From contig NZ_OZ241975.1 of the NCBI RefSeq assembly GCF_965204195.1, positions 1,116,001 through 1,180,000 on the forward strand: DNA of 64,000 nt. Reading direction: 5' to 3'. The translations under genes were made by a program, and so were the position numbers. How positions within the stretch are numbered: position 1 is the stretch's first letter; every line of letters starts with the position of its first letter. Below the pieces are notes generated by a model. It had not been told where the DNA came from, searched no databases, and saw only the letters and a program-made list of their open reading frames with translations. Shown here piece by piece: positions 17,364 to 25,410 of this stretch. Origin of the DNA: Poriferisodalis sp965204195 (GTDB lineage: Bacteria; Actinomycetota; Acidimicrobiia; Acidimicrobiales; Poriferisodalaceae).

Positions 17364-20300
17364 GTGGCCGCACTGACCACGCGCCCCCCTGGCACGGGGT
17401 CGGTGCTGCGAGCGTGGGTCGAAGCGGCGGTGGTCGTGGCGAGCTGCGTGGCAGTGGTGGCGTGGCTCGACCCGGGCGGCATCGTGTCGGCGTCGACGCC
17501 GACCGGCGGTGATATGGGCGCCCACGTCTGGGGTCCGGCGTTCTTGCGCGACGAACTTCTGCCGGCCGGCTCGCTGCGCGGCTGGTCGCCGGAGTGGTAC
17601 GCGGGCATGCCAGCCATGCAGTTCTACATGGTGCTGCCGTACCTGATGATCGTGGCGGCGGACGTGGTGCTGCCCTACGGCGTGGCGTTCAAGCTGGTGG
17701 CGATCAGCGGCGTCGTGTCGATACCAGCCGCTGCCTGGCTCATGGGTCGGCTGGCCGGCTGGGCACAGCCACTGCGGATGCTGCTGCCCGCTGCGTTGCT
17801 GCTGTTCGTCTTCGATGTCAACTTCACGATCTACGGCGGGAATGCCGCCTCTACGCTGGCAGGGGAGTTCGCGTTCTCGATCGCGCTGTCGGCGACGCTC
17901 GTGTACCTCGGCATGTTCTGGCGCTCGCTGGAACGGGGGACAGGGCGGGCACGGGCGAGCCTGGTGCTGGCGTTCGTGGCCCTGTGCCATCCCATCCCGC
18001 TGGCGTTCGCGGTCACCGCCAGCATCCTGATGGTGGCCGTACGCGGCCTTCACGCGCTGCCTGGCCGCATCGGCCGGATCCCGGCGCTGGGTGCGTCCAT
18101 CGCGGCGATCATGCTGTGGGCCGCCGTCTGGAACCTCGCCGAGTCTCCACTGGCTCGCCTGGCGGTGCCTGCGGGGGCCATTGCGGTGCTCGTGGCGATG
18201 GAGTGGCGCCGATCGTGGCACGCACTGGTCATCGGCATCATCGGCGGCGCGCTGTCGGCATTCTGGACGGTGCCGTTCGCTGCCCGGCGGGCATACCTCA
18301 ACGACATGGGCTGGGAGCGGCTCACCGCGGTGCGTGAGCACCTGTTCTTCACCGACGACATCAGCGGTGACGGGGCACACCACAGCATCACCTGGCTGCT
18401 CGTGCTCGCGGGCGTCGGGGCCGTCGTCGGTCTCGCACGCTGGTACCGCCCGGCGCTGACGTGGACGGTCATCGCCTTCACGATGGCCATGGGATTTGTC
18501 CACTGGCCCCAGCACCGGCTGTGGAACGCACGCATCCTGCCGTTCTGGTACCTGGCGGTGTACGTGCTGGCGGCGATGGGCCTCTGGCTGCTCATTGAGG
18601 CTCTGACCCGTCGCGACCCGCCCGCTGCGGGCGCTCCGGGTGCAGATGCCCCGACCGTGGGTGCCTCAGCGCTGGGTACCCGGCCTACCGACCCTTCGGT
18701 GGACGGTGCACCGGCGGCGACTGGGGCGGCCTCTGCCGCGCTGGCGGCGGGCGGGCACGATGGGCGTGCTCTGCCGCTCCCGGTGCGGGTGTTCGTGCCA
18801 GCGGTCGCTCTGGCGGCCGCGGCAGGCTTGCTGGCGCTGCAATCCGGTGATCTTCCCGGCGGCAGGTTCGACGCCGATGGCGCATACCGCTGGGGCCCAT
18901 TGACGGTGTCGTCGGACGACCGCAATTTCGTGTCCGGCTGGGCGCGCTGGAACTTCCGCGGCTACGAGGGGCGTCCTGCATGGCCCGAACTCCAAGAGTT
19001 CGTCAATGTCATGCGCGACATCGGCAACACACCTGCGTACGACTGCGGGCGCTTGCTCTGGGAGTACGACCGAGACGTCATCGGCGCGTACGGCACGCCG
19101 ATGGCCCCGATGCTGTTGCCGCGCTGGACGGACGGCTGCATCGCCTCCATGGAGGGCCTCTACTTCGAGTCGTCGGCCACGGTGCCGTTCCATTTCCTCA
19201 TGCAGTCGGAGCTGTCGGCGTCGCCGTCGCGTCCGATGCGCGGCTTGCCCTACAACGCCTTGAACCTTGATTTGGGCGTTCCCCACCTGCAGATGTCGGG
19301 CGTGCGCTACTACGCGGCCTTCAGCTCCGAGGCCACGGCCGCGGCGCAGAACGCTGCTGACCTGCAGCACATTGCCACGGCGGGGCCGTGGTCGATCTAC
19401 CTGGTCGCCGACAGCGATCTGGTGTCGCCGCTGCCGTTCGAGCCAGCTGTGGCCGAAGATGTGTCGCAGGCCGGACGGGCGTGGACCGATCCGGCTGCAA
19501 TCTGGTGGAACGACCCGACGGTGTGGGCGGTGCCGATTGCAGCAGACGGGCCAGAGCACTGGTCCAGGGTGTCGCTGCTGGCGCCCCCCAATCCAGACGG
19601 CGCGCCGCCTGCGTCCTTGACGCGATTCAGCGCGGCACCGAGGCGCGCCCTGCCTCCGGTGCAGATCAGCCCCCCCGAGTTGAGTCGGCAGCGGCTGTCG
19701 TTCTCTGTCGATCGGACGGGCATTCCGGTGCTGGTGAAGGTGTCGTACTTTCCGAACTGGTCCGTGCGCGGCGCCGAGGGTCCGTACCGGGTGACACCCA
19801 ACTGGATGGTGGTGATCCCTACCGACGAACGAGTCGAGCTGACCTATGGCGCCACCGGAGTGGAGTATCTGGCTTGGCTGGCAACTGTGCTCGGAGCGAT
19901 AGCGCTCGCGCTCGTCGCCGTGCGGCCCCCGGTGCGCTTCGACCGCCGTCGCCCGCAGGATGAGCCCCCCGCCCGAGTGGCCCGTATGCAACCTCCCACC
20001 GGAATCGAGTCGCCGGGGGTGGATCCAGCATCCGGCACCGATCCCGCGCAGGACACGGCGGTTTCGGTCGTGCTGCCGGCCTACCAAGCAGCGCACCTCG
20101 TCGGCGCAGCCGTCACGGAGGTCGGCGCGGCCCTGCGCGGCCACGAAGCTCTGGATGGCCCACTCGAGATCGTGGTGGTTGACGACGGTTCGACCGATGG
20201 CACAGCGGAGGCGGCCCGGCGAGCAGGGGCCGATGTGGTGGTGTCGCTGGAGACCAACCGAGGCAAGGGCGCAGCGGTGCGCGCAGGGATGCTGGCGGCG

Positions 20301-20822
20301 AGCGGCCGTCTGCGCCTGTTCACCGATGTCGACCTTGCCTACCCGCCTGGGCAGCTCACCTCGCTCATAGATGCGCTCCGTGACGGAGCCGATGTCGCGC
20401 TCGGCAACCGGCGCCACGCCGAAGCCCGCACGGTCAACCCGGCGCGGCCCGCCCGGGCGTTCGCGAGCCGGATGTTCAACGCCTTCACGCGCCTCGTGCT
20501 CCTGCGTCGCTACCGAGACACGCAGTGTGGCTTCAAGGGCTTCACCGCCGATGCCGCGCAGGAGATCTTCAGCCGTTCTGTCATTGACGGGTTCGCCTTC
20601 GACGTCGAGGTGCTCTACCTGGTCGAGCACCTCGAGCTGACGGCCGCCGAGGTGCCCGTCACCGTGGACCACTCAGCCGATACCACCGTCCGCCTGGTTG
20701 CCCAGTTGCTCAGAGTTGTGGCCGACATCGGCCGTATCCGTCACCGCGCCGCCGCTGGCGCCTACGACGCGCCTCGAGTGCCTCCTGCCGCCGCCGCAGC
20801 GGGCGCGACTACTCAGGCTTGA
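17364..20822 (+). CDS. Giant membrane glycosyltransferase, polytopic N-terminal part fused to C-terminal GT2
   Basis: The 1152-residue product starts at GTG 17364, 6 bases after a TAGCCT box. About twelve hydrophobic segments occupy residues 15-430 and 880; the first outer loop has GGDMGAHVWGPAFLRDELLP and GWSPEWYAGMPAMQFY, like GT-C enzymes and related membrane proteins that use lipid-linked sugars. A large extracytoplasmic domain follows, ending near LAWLATVLGAIALALVAV. Residues about 900-1140 are a complete dolichyl-phosphate-mannose-synthase-like GT2 domain (VSVVLPAYQ, VVVDDGSTDGT, ETNRGKGAAVRAG, FTDVDLAYPPGQL, RDTQCGFKGF). One chain may both make and use a polyprenyl-phosphate sugar; this is inference. 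Its last 10 bases overlap the convergent kamA-type gene. Confidence 0.83.
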   Translation: MAALTTRPPGTGSVLRAWVEAAVVVASCVAVVAWLDPGGIVSASTPTGGDMGAHVWGPAFLRDELLPAGSLRGWSPEWYAGMPAMQFYMVLPYLMIVAADVVLPYGVAFKLVAISGVVSIPAAAWLMGRLAGWAQPLRMLLPAALLLFVFDVNFTIYGGNAASTLAGEFAFSIALSATLVYLGMFWRSLERGTGRARASLVLAFVALCHPIPLAFAVTASILMVAVRGLHALPGRIGRIPALGASIAAIMLWAAVWNLAESPLARLAVPAGAIAVLVAMEWRRSWHALVIGIIGGALSAFWTVPFAARRAYLNDMGWERLTAVREHLFFTDDISGDGAHHSITWLLVLAGVGAVVGLARWYRPALTWTVIAFTMAMGFVHWPQHRLWNARILPFWYLAVYVLAAMGLWLLIEALTRRDPPAAGAPGADAPTVGASALGTRPTDPSVDGAPAATGAASAALAAGGHDGRALPLPVRVFVPAVALAAAAGLLALQSGDLPGGRFDADGAYRWGPLTVSSDDRNFVSGWARWNFRGYEGRPAWPELQEFVNVMRDIGNTPAYDCGRLLWEYDRDVIGAYGTPMAPMLLPRWTDGCIASMEGLYFESSATVPFHFLMQSELSASPSRPMRGLPYNALNLDLGVPHLQMSGVRYYAAFSSEATAAAQNAADLQHIATAGPWSIYLVADSDLVSPLPFEPAVAEDVSQAGRAWTDPAAIWWNDPTVWAVPIAADGPEHWSRVSLLAPPNPDGAPPASLTRFSAAPRRALPPVQISPPELSRQRLSFSVDRTGIPVLVKVSYFPNWSVRGAEGPYRVTPNWMVVIPTDERVELTYGATGVEYLAWLATVLGAIALALVAVRPPVRFDRRRPQDEPPARVARMQPPTGIESPGVDPASGTDPAQDTAVSVVLPAYQAAHLVGAAVTEVGAALRGHEALDGPLEIVVVDDGSTDGTAEAARRAGADVVVSLETNRGKGAAVRAGMLAASGRLRLFTDVDLAYPPGQLTSLIDALRDGADVALGNRRHAEARTVNPARPARAFASRMFNAFTRLVLLRRYRDTQCGFKGFTADAAQEIFSRSVIDGFAFDVEVLYLVEHLELTAAEVPVTVDHSADTTVRLVAQLLRVVADIGRIRHRAAAGAYDAPRVPPAAAAAGATTQA

Positions 20823-22387
20823 GCGTCTTGTACAGCAGGCGCGGGATCGCTGACTGGGCTCTTGGGGTGCGGCCTGCGCTCATTGCTCGCTACGACGGCC
20901 ATGAGCGGGGCGGGCCGTGCCTGAGGGGGCGTGCGCCCCTTCGGCGACGCATGGTGCCGTGATCGCGATCGCGGAATGGTTACGCCGCTGGGACGCGTCT
21001 GGGAGAACAGGCCCGCTTCGTCGAGCAGCACCCGGTCCTCGTATTCGTCGAACCACAGCGCTTCGGGATTCCGCCCGACGATCGTGACCTTGCCCCGGTC
21101 CGGCGCATGGGCGGGATTTCGCAGCACCTTGAAGATCACTACGCCGTTCTCGGCGCCCGGCAAACCGGCGATCGGCTCATCGGTCACCGCTGAGACTTCC
21201 GTCTTGCCCTTGTAGTGCACGATGGTGAGTCGGGCGTGCGACTCCACTCCCGACAGCCCGCGCTGCGAATCGTTGAGGAGCTGCCACGCGGTTTCGATGG
21301 GCACATTGAATGCCTTGTAGGCAATGATGTTCCGTCCGCAGAAGAAGTAGTGGTTCTCGACGCCGACGCCCTTGAGCGTGCGCTGGAGGACCCGCAGTGC
21401 ATCGGCGTCGTCGTTGACTCCAGCGATGATCGGAGTCTGGTTCTCGACGCTGATCCAGCCGCGTTCGACCAGCGAATCGACGGCCCGCCGTGTGTTCGGA
21501 CGCCACTGAAGGAATCCCTTCTCATCGGCGATATAGCGCCCGTCGGCGTCTTTCAATAGGAACTCGTCTGGATGGTTGAAGTGGATCATGAACCGCATCG
21601 CGACATCGGGATACACCTCATGGAAACGGTCGATCATCGCGAAGAAAGCGTCGTCGAACCGGTCCGGGTAGAACGCCAGCTCCTTGGTGCCCACCCGGAT
21701 GGCTTCCGCGCCCGCTTCGGCCAACGCGGTGAACCAAGCTGCCAGCTTGGAATTCGGCAGCACCATGGGGTCGCCGCCCGACAGGAGAATCTCGCGCAGC
21801 TTCGGCCTGCCGGTCTCCGGATGAGTTCCCCCGTTCGCTGCTACAGCGGCATTGTGTGTCTGGATGTACTCGGTGATCTCACCGACTTGGGCGAGGCCCT
21901 TTTTCTTGACTGTGCCGTCCGAGCGTTCAATCTCCTTGCGGCCGATCAATTCCTCGCGATAACAGAATCTGCAATGGGCCGAACAGGTTGAGATCACATA
22001 CAGCAGCGCCATTTCATACTTGTGCAGCAATCCTTCGATGGGGCTGTAGTCAAGTTGATTCGCTGGGTCTGGATCACCCTCAAGATCAACAGTTTCGTCA
22101 GGCGATGCCTTGACCAGCTTTTGAAGTGCAGGGCTCGACTTGGCCATTTCGAAATAATGTCGTGTCAGTTTGACGGGCATTCTTACTTCAACATCACGGT
22201 CGGTTCCGCGCAGTTTGCCTAAGTCGCTGAGCTCCTTCTCGGTATAGAAAGTGCGGAAATCATCAGGCGCGGAGCCACTCATGAAGGGTTCGAGACCATT
22301 GACAATTTGACGGTCGTACCTGGGGTTCTCGACCTCGTCAAGCACCAATTGTTCCCGTTCCGTTGGCTGGTATTTACTCTTCGTCAT
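20813..22387 (-). CDS. Lysine 2,3-aminomutase family radical SAM protein
   Basis: The ATG at 22387 has AGAGAGG just upstream and gives MTKSKYQPTEREQ. Radical SAM cluster cysteines are in CSAHCRFCYREE, followed by the KamA-type segment LREILLSGGDPMVLPN. PLP-lysine and substrate-binding stretches FMIHFNHPDEFL, NQTPIIAGVNDDADAL and YFFCGRNIIAYKAFNVPI are present. Enzymes of this group move the alpha-amino group of lysine (or of lysine or glutamate analogues) to the beta position; beta-amino acids often serve as osmolytes or antibiotic parts. Length is 524 residues. The last 70 residues are Pro/Arg/Ser-rich, and the final codons overlap the convergent glycosyltransferase gene by 10 bases. Whether the substrate is lysine is not shown. 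Confidence 0.85.
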   Translation of the reverse strand: MTKSKYQPTEREQLVLDEVENPRYDRQIVNGLEPFMSGSAPDDFRTFYTEKELSDLGKLRGTDRDVEVRMPVKLTRHYFEMAKSSPALQKLVKASPDETVDLEGDPDPANQLDYSPIEGLLHKYEMALLYVISTCSAHCRFCYREELIGRKEIERSDGTVKKKGLAQVGEITEYIQTHNAAVAANGGTHPETGRPKLREILLSGGDPMVLPNSKLAAWFTALAEAGAEAIRVGTKELAFYPDRFDDAFFAMIDRFHEVYPDVAMRFMIHFNHPDEFLLKDADGRYIADEKGFLQWRPNTRRAVDSLVERGWISVENQTPIIAGVNDDADALRVLQRTLKGVGVENHYFFCGRNIIAYKAFNVPIETAWQLLNDSQRGLSGVESHARLTIVHYKGKTEVSAVTDEPIAGLPGAENGVVIFKVLRNPAHAPDRGKVTIVGRNPEALWFDEYEDRVLLDEAGLFSQTRPSGVTIPRSRSRHHASPKGRTPPQARPAPLMAVVASNERRPHPKSPVSDPAPAVQDAQA

Positions 22388-22523
22388 CGCCTCTCTCGCT
22401 TGCTTCAGGCAGGGTCGCATCCCACTCTCTGCTCCCACCCTAGGGAAACGAGGGTGCAGTTTGCAAGGGGCTTGTCCGCGAGGGCCGCGCACCGCTGCGC
22501 GGTCTTTTAGGCTTTGCGGGCGT

Positions 22524-23882
22524 ATGGCGGCCCGAATCGATCCCGTATCTACTGGCGTTTTGGCAGGCATTGTCAAGGCATATGACATACGTGGTATTTG
22601 CCCTGAGGAGCTCAGCCCGACAGTGGCGCGCGGCATCGGTTACGCCTTTGCGGCGTGGTCGACAGCGCCGCAGATCGTCATGGCGCGCGACATGCGCCCG
22701 AGCGGGGTTTCGCTGGCTGAGGCGTTCGCCGATGGTGTCCAAGCTGTCGGCGTCGACGTGATCGACATCGGGCTGGCTTCCACGGATCTGCTCTACTTCG
22801 CCTCCGGCCACTTGGCCATGCCGGGTGCGATGCTGACGGCGTCGCACAATCCGGCGTCCTACAACGGCATCAAGCTGTGCGGACCGGGTGCCGCGCCGGT
22901 GGGTGCGGGCAGCGGACTCGACGAGATCGCTGAGCGTGCGGCACGCGGCGCTTCGTCGCCGCCTGGCGGCGGCCGGCTCAGCCGCCGCGATCTGCTCGAC
23001 ACGTTCGCCGCCCATGTCCGCTCGTTCGTCGATGTCTCGGGGCTCGAGTCCCTGCGCGTCGTGGCCGACACCGCGAACGGCATGGGAGGCCTCGTGGTGC
23101 CGGCGGTCTTCGGCCCGCTGCCGTTCGAGTGGGAGCTGATGTACGGCGAGCTCGACGGCACCTTTCCCAATCATCCGGCCGACCCGATCCAACCGGAGAA
23201 CCTGGTCGATCTGAGCGAGCGCGTGCGCGGCATCGGAGCCGACGTCGGCCTCGCATTCGACGGCGATGCCGACCGGGTGTTTCTCGTGGACGAGCGGGGC
23301 AGGGCGGTCAGCGGGTCGTTGCTCACGGCGCTGGTGGCCCAGGCCATGCTGCGCCGCAGCGGGCCGGGCCCGATCCTGCACAACCTGATCTGCTCACGCG
23401 CCGTGCCCGAGGCGATCGTCGAAGCGGGCGGCCGGCCGGTGCGCACCCGGGTGGGTCACAGCTTCATCAAGGCAGAGATGGCACGCACCGGGGCCGCCTT
23501 CGGCGGCGAGCACAGTGGTCACTACTACTTCGCTGACAACTACCGGGCCGATTCCGGCCTCATTGCGGCGCTCGTCGCACTCGAGCAACTCAGTGCCGCG
23601 CAGATGCCGCTCTCGGAGCTGCTGGCTCCGCTCGACCGGTATGCATCCTCGGGCGAGATCAACACCCGTGTCGCCGATGTCGACGAGGTGCTGCGACGGG
23701 TCGGGGCGCACTTCTCGCTGTTCCCCCAAGACCATCTCGACGGCCTCACGGTCGACGGGGGCGACTGGTGGTTCAACCTGCGACCCTCCAACACCGAGCC
23801 GCTGCTGCGGCTGAATCTCGAGGCGCCTGACGCTCCCGCAGTAGCGGAGCGCGTGAGTGAGATCACGACGTTGCTGGCATGA
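22524..23882 (+). CDS. manB: Phosphomannomutase/phosphoglucomutase
   Basis: The enzyme interconverts mannose-6-P and mannose-1-P (or the glucose forms). The phosphoserine loop is TASHNPASYNGIK, the metal loop DGDADRVF, the sugar-recognition loop GGEHSGHYYF and the phosphate-binding loop RPSNTEPLLRL, all in the usual order for the four-domain alpha-D-phosphohexomutase family (452 residues). The start is ATG 22524, which puts IVKAYDIRGICPEEL near the N-terminus. A TAGGCT box lies 10 bases upstream. It heads a tight cluster with the Trm112-like and isomerase genes, the same order as in other actinobacteria, and feeds GDP-mannose formation by the 2075 gene. Confidence 0.93.
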   Translation: MAARIDPVSTGVLAGIVKAYDIRGICPEELSPTVARGIGYAFAAWSTAPQIVMARDMRPSGVSLAEAFADGVQAVGVDVIDIGLASTDLLYFASGHLAMPGAMLTASHNPASYNGIKLCGPGAAPVGAGSGLDEIAERAARGASSPPGGGRLSRRDLLDTFAAHVRSFVDVSGLESLRVVADTANGMGGLVVPAVFGPLPFEWELMYGELDGTFPNHPADPIQPENLVDLSERVRGIGADVGLAFDGDADRVFLVDERGRAVSGSLLTALVAQAMLRRSGPGPILHNLICSRAVPEAIVEAGGRPVRTRVGHSFIKAEMARTGAAFGGEHSGHYYFADNYRADSGLIAALVALEQLSAAQMPLSELLAPLDRYASSGEINTRVADVDEVLRRVGAHFSLFPQDHLDGLTVDGGDWWFNLRPSNTEPLLRLNLEAPDAPAVAERVSEITTLLA

Positions 23883-23944
23883 TCGCCGCATGGAAGCGCA
23901 GACGCCGCCCCACGACGAGGTCGCGCCGCGCGAGGGAGGTACGC

Positions 23945-24295
23945 GTGGGTCTTGATCCGGTCTTGGCGGAAGTGCTGGCGTGCCCGCAGGACAAGGGGCC
24001 GCTGTACTTCGTGCCCGACGATGAGCTGCTGTACAACCCGCGCCTGCGCAAGGCATACGCCATCGACGGCGGCATTCCGGTGCTGCTGATCGACGAGGCA
24101 ACCGATGCCGATCCGGCCACTGCTGCGGCGCTTGACGCCCGCATCGCGAACGGCGAACTCACCCCGACGCAAGAGGCTGAGCCGGCAGGCGAAGCCGTGG
24201 CCCGAGCGGCCCGTGAGCGCAGCGAACAAGAGCGGGAAGCAACAGGTGACGCAACGGAGGGTTCCGCCAGTCGCCGAATTGTTCTCGAGCCATGA
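23945..24295 (+). CDS. Trm112-like protein with repeat-derived C-terminal tail
   Basis: The GTG at 23945 is fixed by a perfect GGGAGG five bases upstream. The first 60 residues form the Trm112/DUF343 fold (LAEVLACPQDKGPLYFVPDD, NPRLRKAYAIDGGIPVLL). Such small proteins act with methyltransferases or occur next to manB and the phosphomannose isomerase in actinobacteria. From about residue 75 onward, the chain is charged and disordered; 24 residues, including AGEAVARAARERSEQEREA, are encoded by dispersed repeat copy B. A typical family member ends near residue 65-75, so the tail of about 40 residues is extra. The stop overlaps the isomerase start as ATGA. Confidence 0.85.
   Translation: MGLDPVLAEVLACPQDKGPLYFVPDDELLYNPRLRKAYAIDGGIPVLLIDEATDADPATAAALDARIANGELTPTQEAEPAGEAVARAARERSEQEREATGDATEGSASRRIVLEP
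24171..24241. repeat. Dispersed repeat, copy B (inside Trm112-like gene)
   Basis: The copy runs from AAGAGGCTGAGCC through GTGGCCCGAGCGGCCCGTGA to GAACAAGAGCGGGAAGC. It is in frame with the host gene and encodes ARAARERSEQEREA. Copies C and D at 25417-25529 share about 40 identical bases with it. Confidence 0.9.
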
Positions 24296-25374
24296 CATCA
24301 CCGCACGATGACGCCTCAGCGATGACCGCCGCTGAGGCTGCGGTTGATTCTCTCGATTTGGCGCGAGCGGTCGCTGACCTACCCGAACAGATGGAAGCCG
24401 CGCTCGCCTCGTCTGAGGCCACACAGGGGCCAGTCGACGGCAGCCGCATCGCCAATGTCGTGGTCATGGGCATGGGCGGCTCCGGCGTCGCCGGTGACAT
24501 CGTCTCGGCGCTCGCAGCCCCCCTGATGCCGGTGCCGGTCACCGTCGTTAAGGGTTACGAGTGCCCGGCTTTCGTCGGCCCGACCACGCTCGTCATCGCC
24601 GTCTCGTTCAGCGGCAACACCGAAGAGACGCTCGAGGCGGCCACGGCAGCGCACGATGCGGGCGCTTCGGTGATAGCCGTCACATCAGGCGGGCGCTTGA
24701 CCGAGCTGGCAGGCGAGTGGGCTGCACCGCTCTACGAGGTGGACAGCGCGATCCCGATGCCGCGGGCCGCGGTCGGCGCGATCTCTGTCGCCCCGCTCGT
24801 TGCACTTGAACGAGCCGGTCTGCTGTCGGGCGTTGCCGGTTGGGTGGACGCTGCGGTAGCCCAACTGCGTGCACGTCGCGATGCCGCCGGTGCCGGCGCA
24901 GATTCGCTCGAGAGCATCGTGAGAGCGGTGGGCAACGGCGAACTGACTCCTGTCTTCTATGGCGGCGGTGCGCTCGGTGCGGTGGCTGCGGGTCGTGCCA
25001 AGGCCCAGATCAACGAGAACGCCAAGATTCCTGCCTTCGCCAGCTTCATGCCCGAGCTGTGCCACAACGAATTGGCCGGCTGGGACCAAGCCGGTCGCTT
25101 GGTCGACGGCTCGCCGCTGGCGGTGATCGCGCTGCGTCACGACTTCGAGCATCCACAGCTCGGTCGCCGTTACGACTTCGCCAGCGGTGTTTTCGACGAT
25201 GCCCGCATTGCTGTGCCGCATGCCGAACTGCACGCGGCGGGCGATGGCGCCATGGCGCAGCTGTTCGACCTCATCTACCAGGTCGACGTGCTGAGCCTTC
25301 GTGTCGCCGCAGCCGCCCGGCGTGACCCTGGCCCGATCCCCCTGCTCGAAGAGCTGAAGGCATTCCTTGCCTGA
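24292..25374 (+). CDS. Bifunctional phosphoglucose/phosphomannose isomerase
   Basis: This is an SIS-domain isomerase that interconverts fructose-6-P with glucose-6-P and mannose-6-P. The N-terminal SIS domain has VVMGMGGSGVAGDIV and AVSFSGNTEETLEAA. The second half has the active-site region INENAKIPAFASFMPELCHN with ELAGW. The 360-residue length fits the archaeal/actinobacterial PGI/PMI family, not the larger classic enzymes. It is coupled to the Trm112-like gene by an ATGA overlap, and so to manB, which would take its mannose-6-P. The next gene, sahH, begins 37 bases after its stop. Confidence 0.9.
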   Translation: MTSPHDDASAMTAAEAAVDSLDLARAVADLPEQMEAALASSEATQGPVDGSRIANVVVMGMGGSGVAGDIVSALAAPLMPVPVTVVKGYECPAFVGPTTLVIAVSFSGNTEETLEAATAAHDAGASVIAVTSGGRLTELAGEWAAPLYEVDSAIPMPRAAVGAISVAPLVALERAGLLSGVAGWVDAAVAQLRARRDAAGAGADSLESIVRAVGNGELTPVFYGGGALGAVAAGRAKAQINENAKIPAFASFMPELCHNELAGWDQAGRLVDGSPLAVIALRHDFEHPQLGRRYDFASGVFDDARIAVPHAELHAAGDGAMAQLFDLIYQVDVLSLRVAAAARRDPGPIPLLEELKAFLA

Positions 25375-25410
25375 GGCGGCAGGCTGTCGCTCCAAGAACG
25401 AGGTGATCCC

